From: SABI01 sp963663665
GTDB taxonomy: Bacteria; Spirochaetota; Spirochaetia; Sphaerochaetales; Sphaerochaetaceae
NCBI GenBank assembly: GCA_963663665.2
Contig: CAXXKP010000011.1
Coordinates: forward strand, 1-6,435
DNA length: 6,435 nucleotides
Reading direction: 5' to 3'
Positions 5,825-6,435 of this stretch are shown here, piece after piece; within the stretch, counting starts at the first letter, position 1, and each line of letters starts with the position of its first letter. A program made the translations under genes and the position numbers. The notes under the pieces are model-generated. The model made no database searches and was not told where the DNA came from. It was given only the letters and a program-made list of their open reading frames with translations.

Positions 5825-6435
5825 TTAATAATAAACCTCTTTCATCGTTTTTGCGATCTTCCAAGCCAAATTAACAGGTACCAGCATTTCCTATCTGTTT
5901 GAAAGCACTCGTTCTGCTCGGTTTTGTTCTTCCTTCAAAGAAATAATCATCAGGAAAAGTCTGTAACCTAGCAGCCTCCCTAGGAGTTAGAGACCGATTC
6001 TGATTAATATCTGGATGGATGTAATAGTGACCATCTTTCGATATATGAGCTACTATTGTGTGGGAAAAAATGAGAATCCCCGGCAACTACTTTGAATCTA
6101 TCTAAGAATGATTGAGTATTATTATGGGTTCTAAGTCTTTCAGGAAGATCGATATATGACAACCTTTCTTTCTTGAAATTCCCATTTTTCAACTACAATC
6201 TTGTAGATCTCTTGATCAATTTGGTTAAGAGGTCTTGAAACATGGTAAGTAATAGGAACTTTTTGATTGTGGAGATGAAGAGTTGCAACATTCTGAGTTA
6301 GGGCTTCCGTCTGGTCAAACCAAGGTCTAACTTCTCCATAGCCAGCTCTAAGACTCGGGAGATCTCCCAAAACATCCACCACTGTCACCATCGACTGAGA
6401 TCGAGTGATTCGGTCGAAAAAGTCCGATGTATCCA
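5825..6435 (-). CDS. C5-cytosine DNA methyltransferase, C-terminal part (5' end outside the window; three frameshifts)
   Basis: Methylates cytosine at carbon 5 within a specific DNA sequence using S-adenosylmethionine. The visible ~200 residues begin in DTSDFFDRITRSQSM and continue VTVVDVLGDLPSLRAGYGE, a segment typical of the middle of Dcm-family enzymes. The target-recognition part follows (LNQIDQEIYKIVVEKW), then DLPERLRTHNN and SFLDRFKVVAGD. Motif VIII appears as SHTIVAHISKDGHYYIHPD, motif IX as RSLTPREAARLQTFPDDYFF and motif X as FKQIGNAVPVNLAWKIAKT, ending KEVYY with stop at 5827-5825. Shifts lie at about 6175-6190, at about 6065-6070 (a run of A) and at about 5880, where one extra base turns GNAVP into GNAGT. 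The motif I and PC-dipeptide motif IV catalytic regions are beyond position 6435, so activity cannot be judged. It is the first visible gene of the operon, with one base between its stop and the kinase ATG. It is either the modification half of a restriction system or the marker that tells self from foreign DNA for the downstream kinase-receiver pair. Confidence 0.88.

Noticed and set aside
1..6435. CRISPR array, tRNA or rRNA genes, insertion-sequence ends
   Set aside because: I saw no regularly spaced repeats of suitable length, no tRNA-like cloverleaf, no rRNA sequence and no transposase with terminal inverted repeats.

Overview
The window is AT-rich bacterial DNA with the look of an accessory or mobile region. 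The regulator at 1930-2303 has an opening (FWNRVEDE) and C-terminal half (LGVSLDYLVTG) that resemble short HTH regulators common in spirochaetes such as Treponema and Sphaerochaeta. That taxonomic hint is weak and comes from family resemblance alone. Almost every gene is broken by single-base shifts, often in or beside homopolymers, at a similar density in unrelated genes. Once the shifts are bridged, motifs continue intact on the other side. I read this as uncorrected indel error in the sequence rather than decay, and each gene below is given as its frameshift-bridged extent.

Left part (1-1841): a run of small genes, mostly on the minus strand. In transcription order they are a short ribbon-helix-helix-like protein (1841-1674) with a Rho-independent terminator, an unrecognised protein (from 1594), two excisionase/MerR-like small HTH proteins (1072-769 and 614-431), a helical unknown (430-4) and the start of one more gene (from 32). 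A plus-strand zinc-ribbon protein (1169-1355, CPYC and CSHC) lies among them. This set suggests the regulatory or maintenance end of an integrative element, phage or plasmid.

Control node (1818-1932): the ribbon-helix-helix gene and a plus-strand XRE-type regulator are divergently transcribed from back-to-back promoters. Both predicted transcription starts fall on or next to the ATG. A 12-base sequence occurs twice exactly and once approximately across the node.

Right part (6435-2506, minus strand): one tightly packed operon. First comes the C-terminal part of a C5-cytosine DNA methyltransferase, whose catalytic N-terminus is outside the window. Next is a protein of about 735 residues carrying two complete GHKL ATPase modules: an HSP90/MutL/MORC-like one at the N-terminus and a histidine-kinase-like one, with a candidate phospho-histidine, at the C-terminus. 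Last is a receiver-domain protein with a long C-terminal domain of unknown activity. Gene junctions are 1-2 bases. The arrangement joins restriction-modification-type methylation to a histidine-to-aspartate phosphorelay, and the most likely role is anti-phage or anti-plasmid defence. No recognisable nuclease is in the window, so the effector is either the C-terminal domain of the receiver protein, the N-terminal ATPase, or a gene beyond the right edge.
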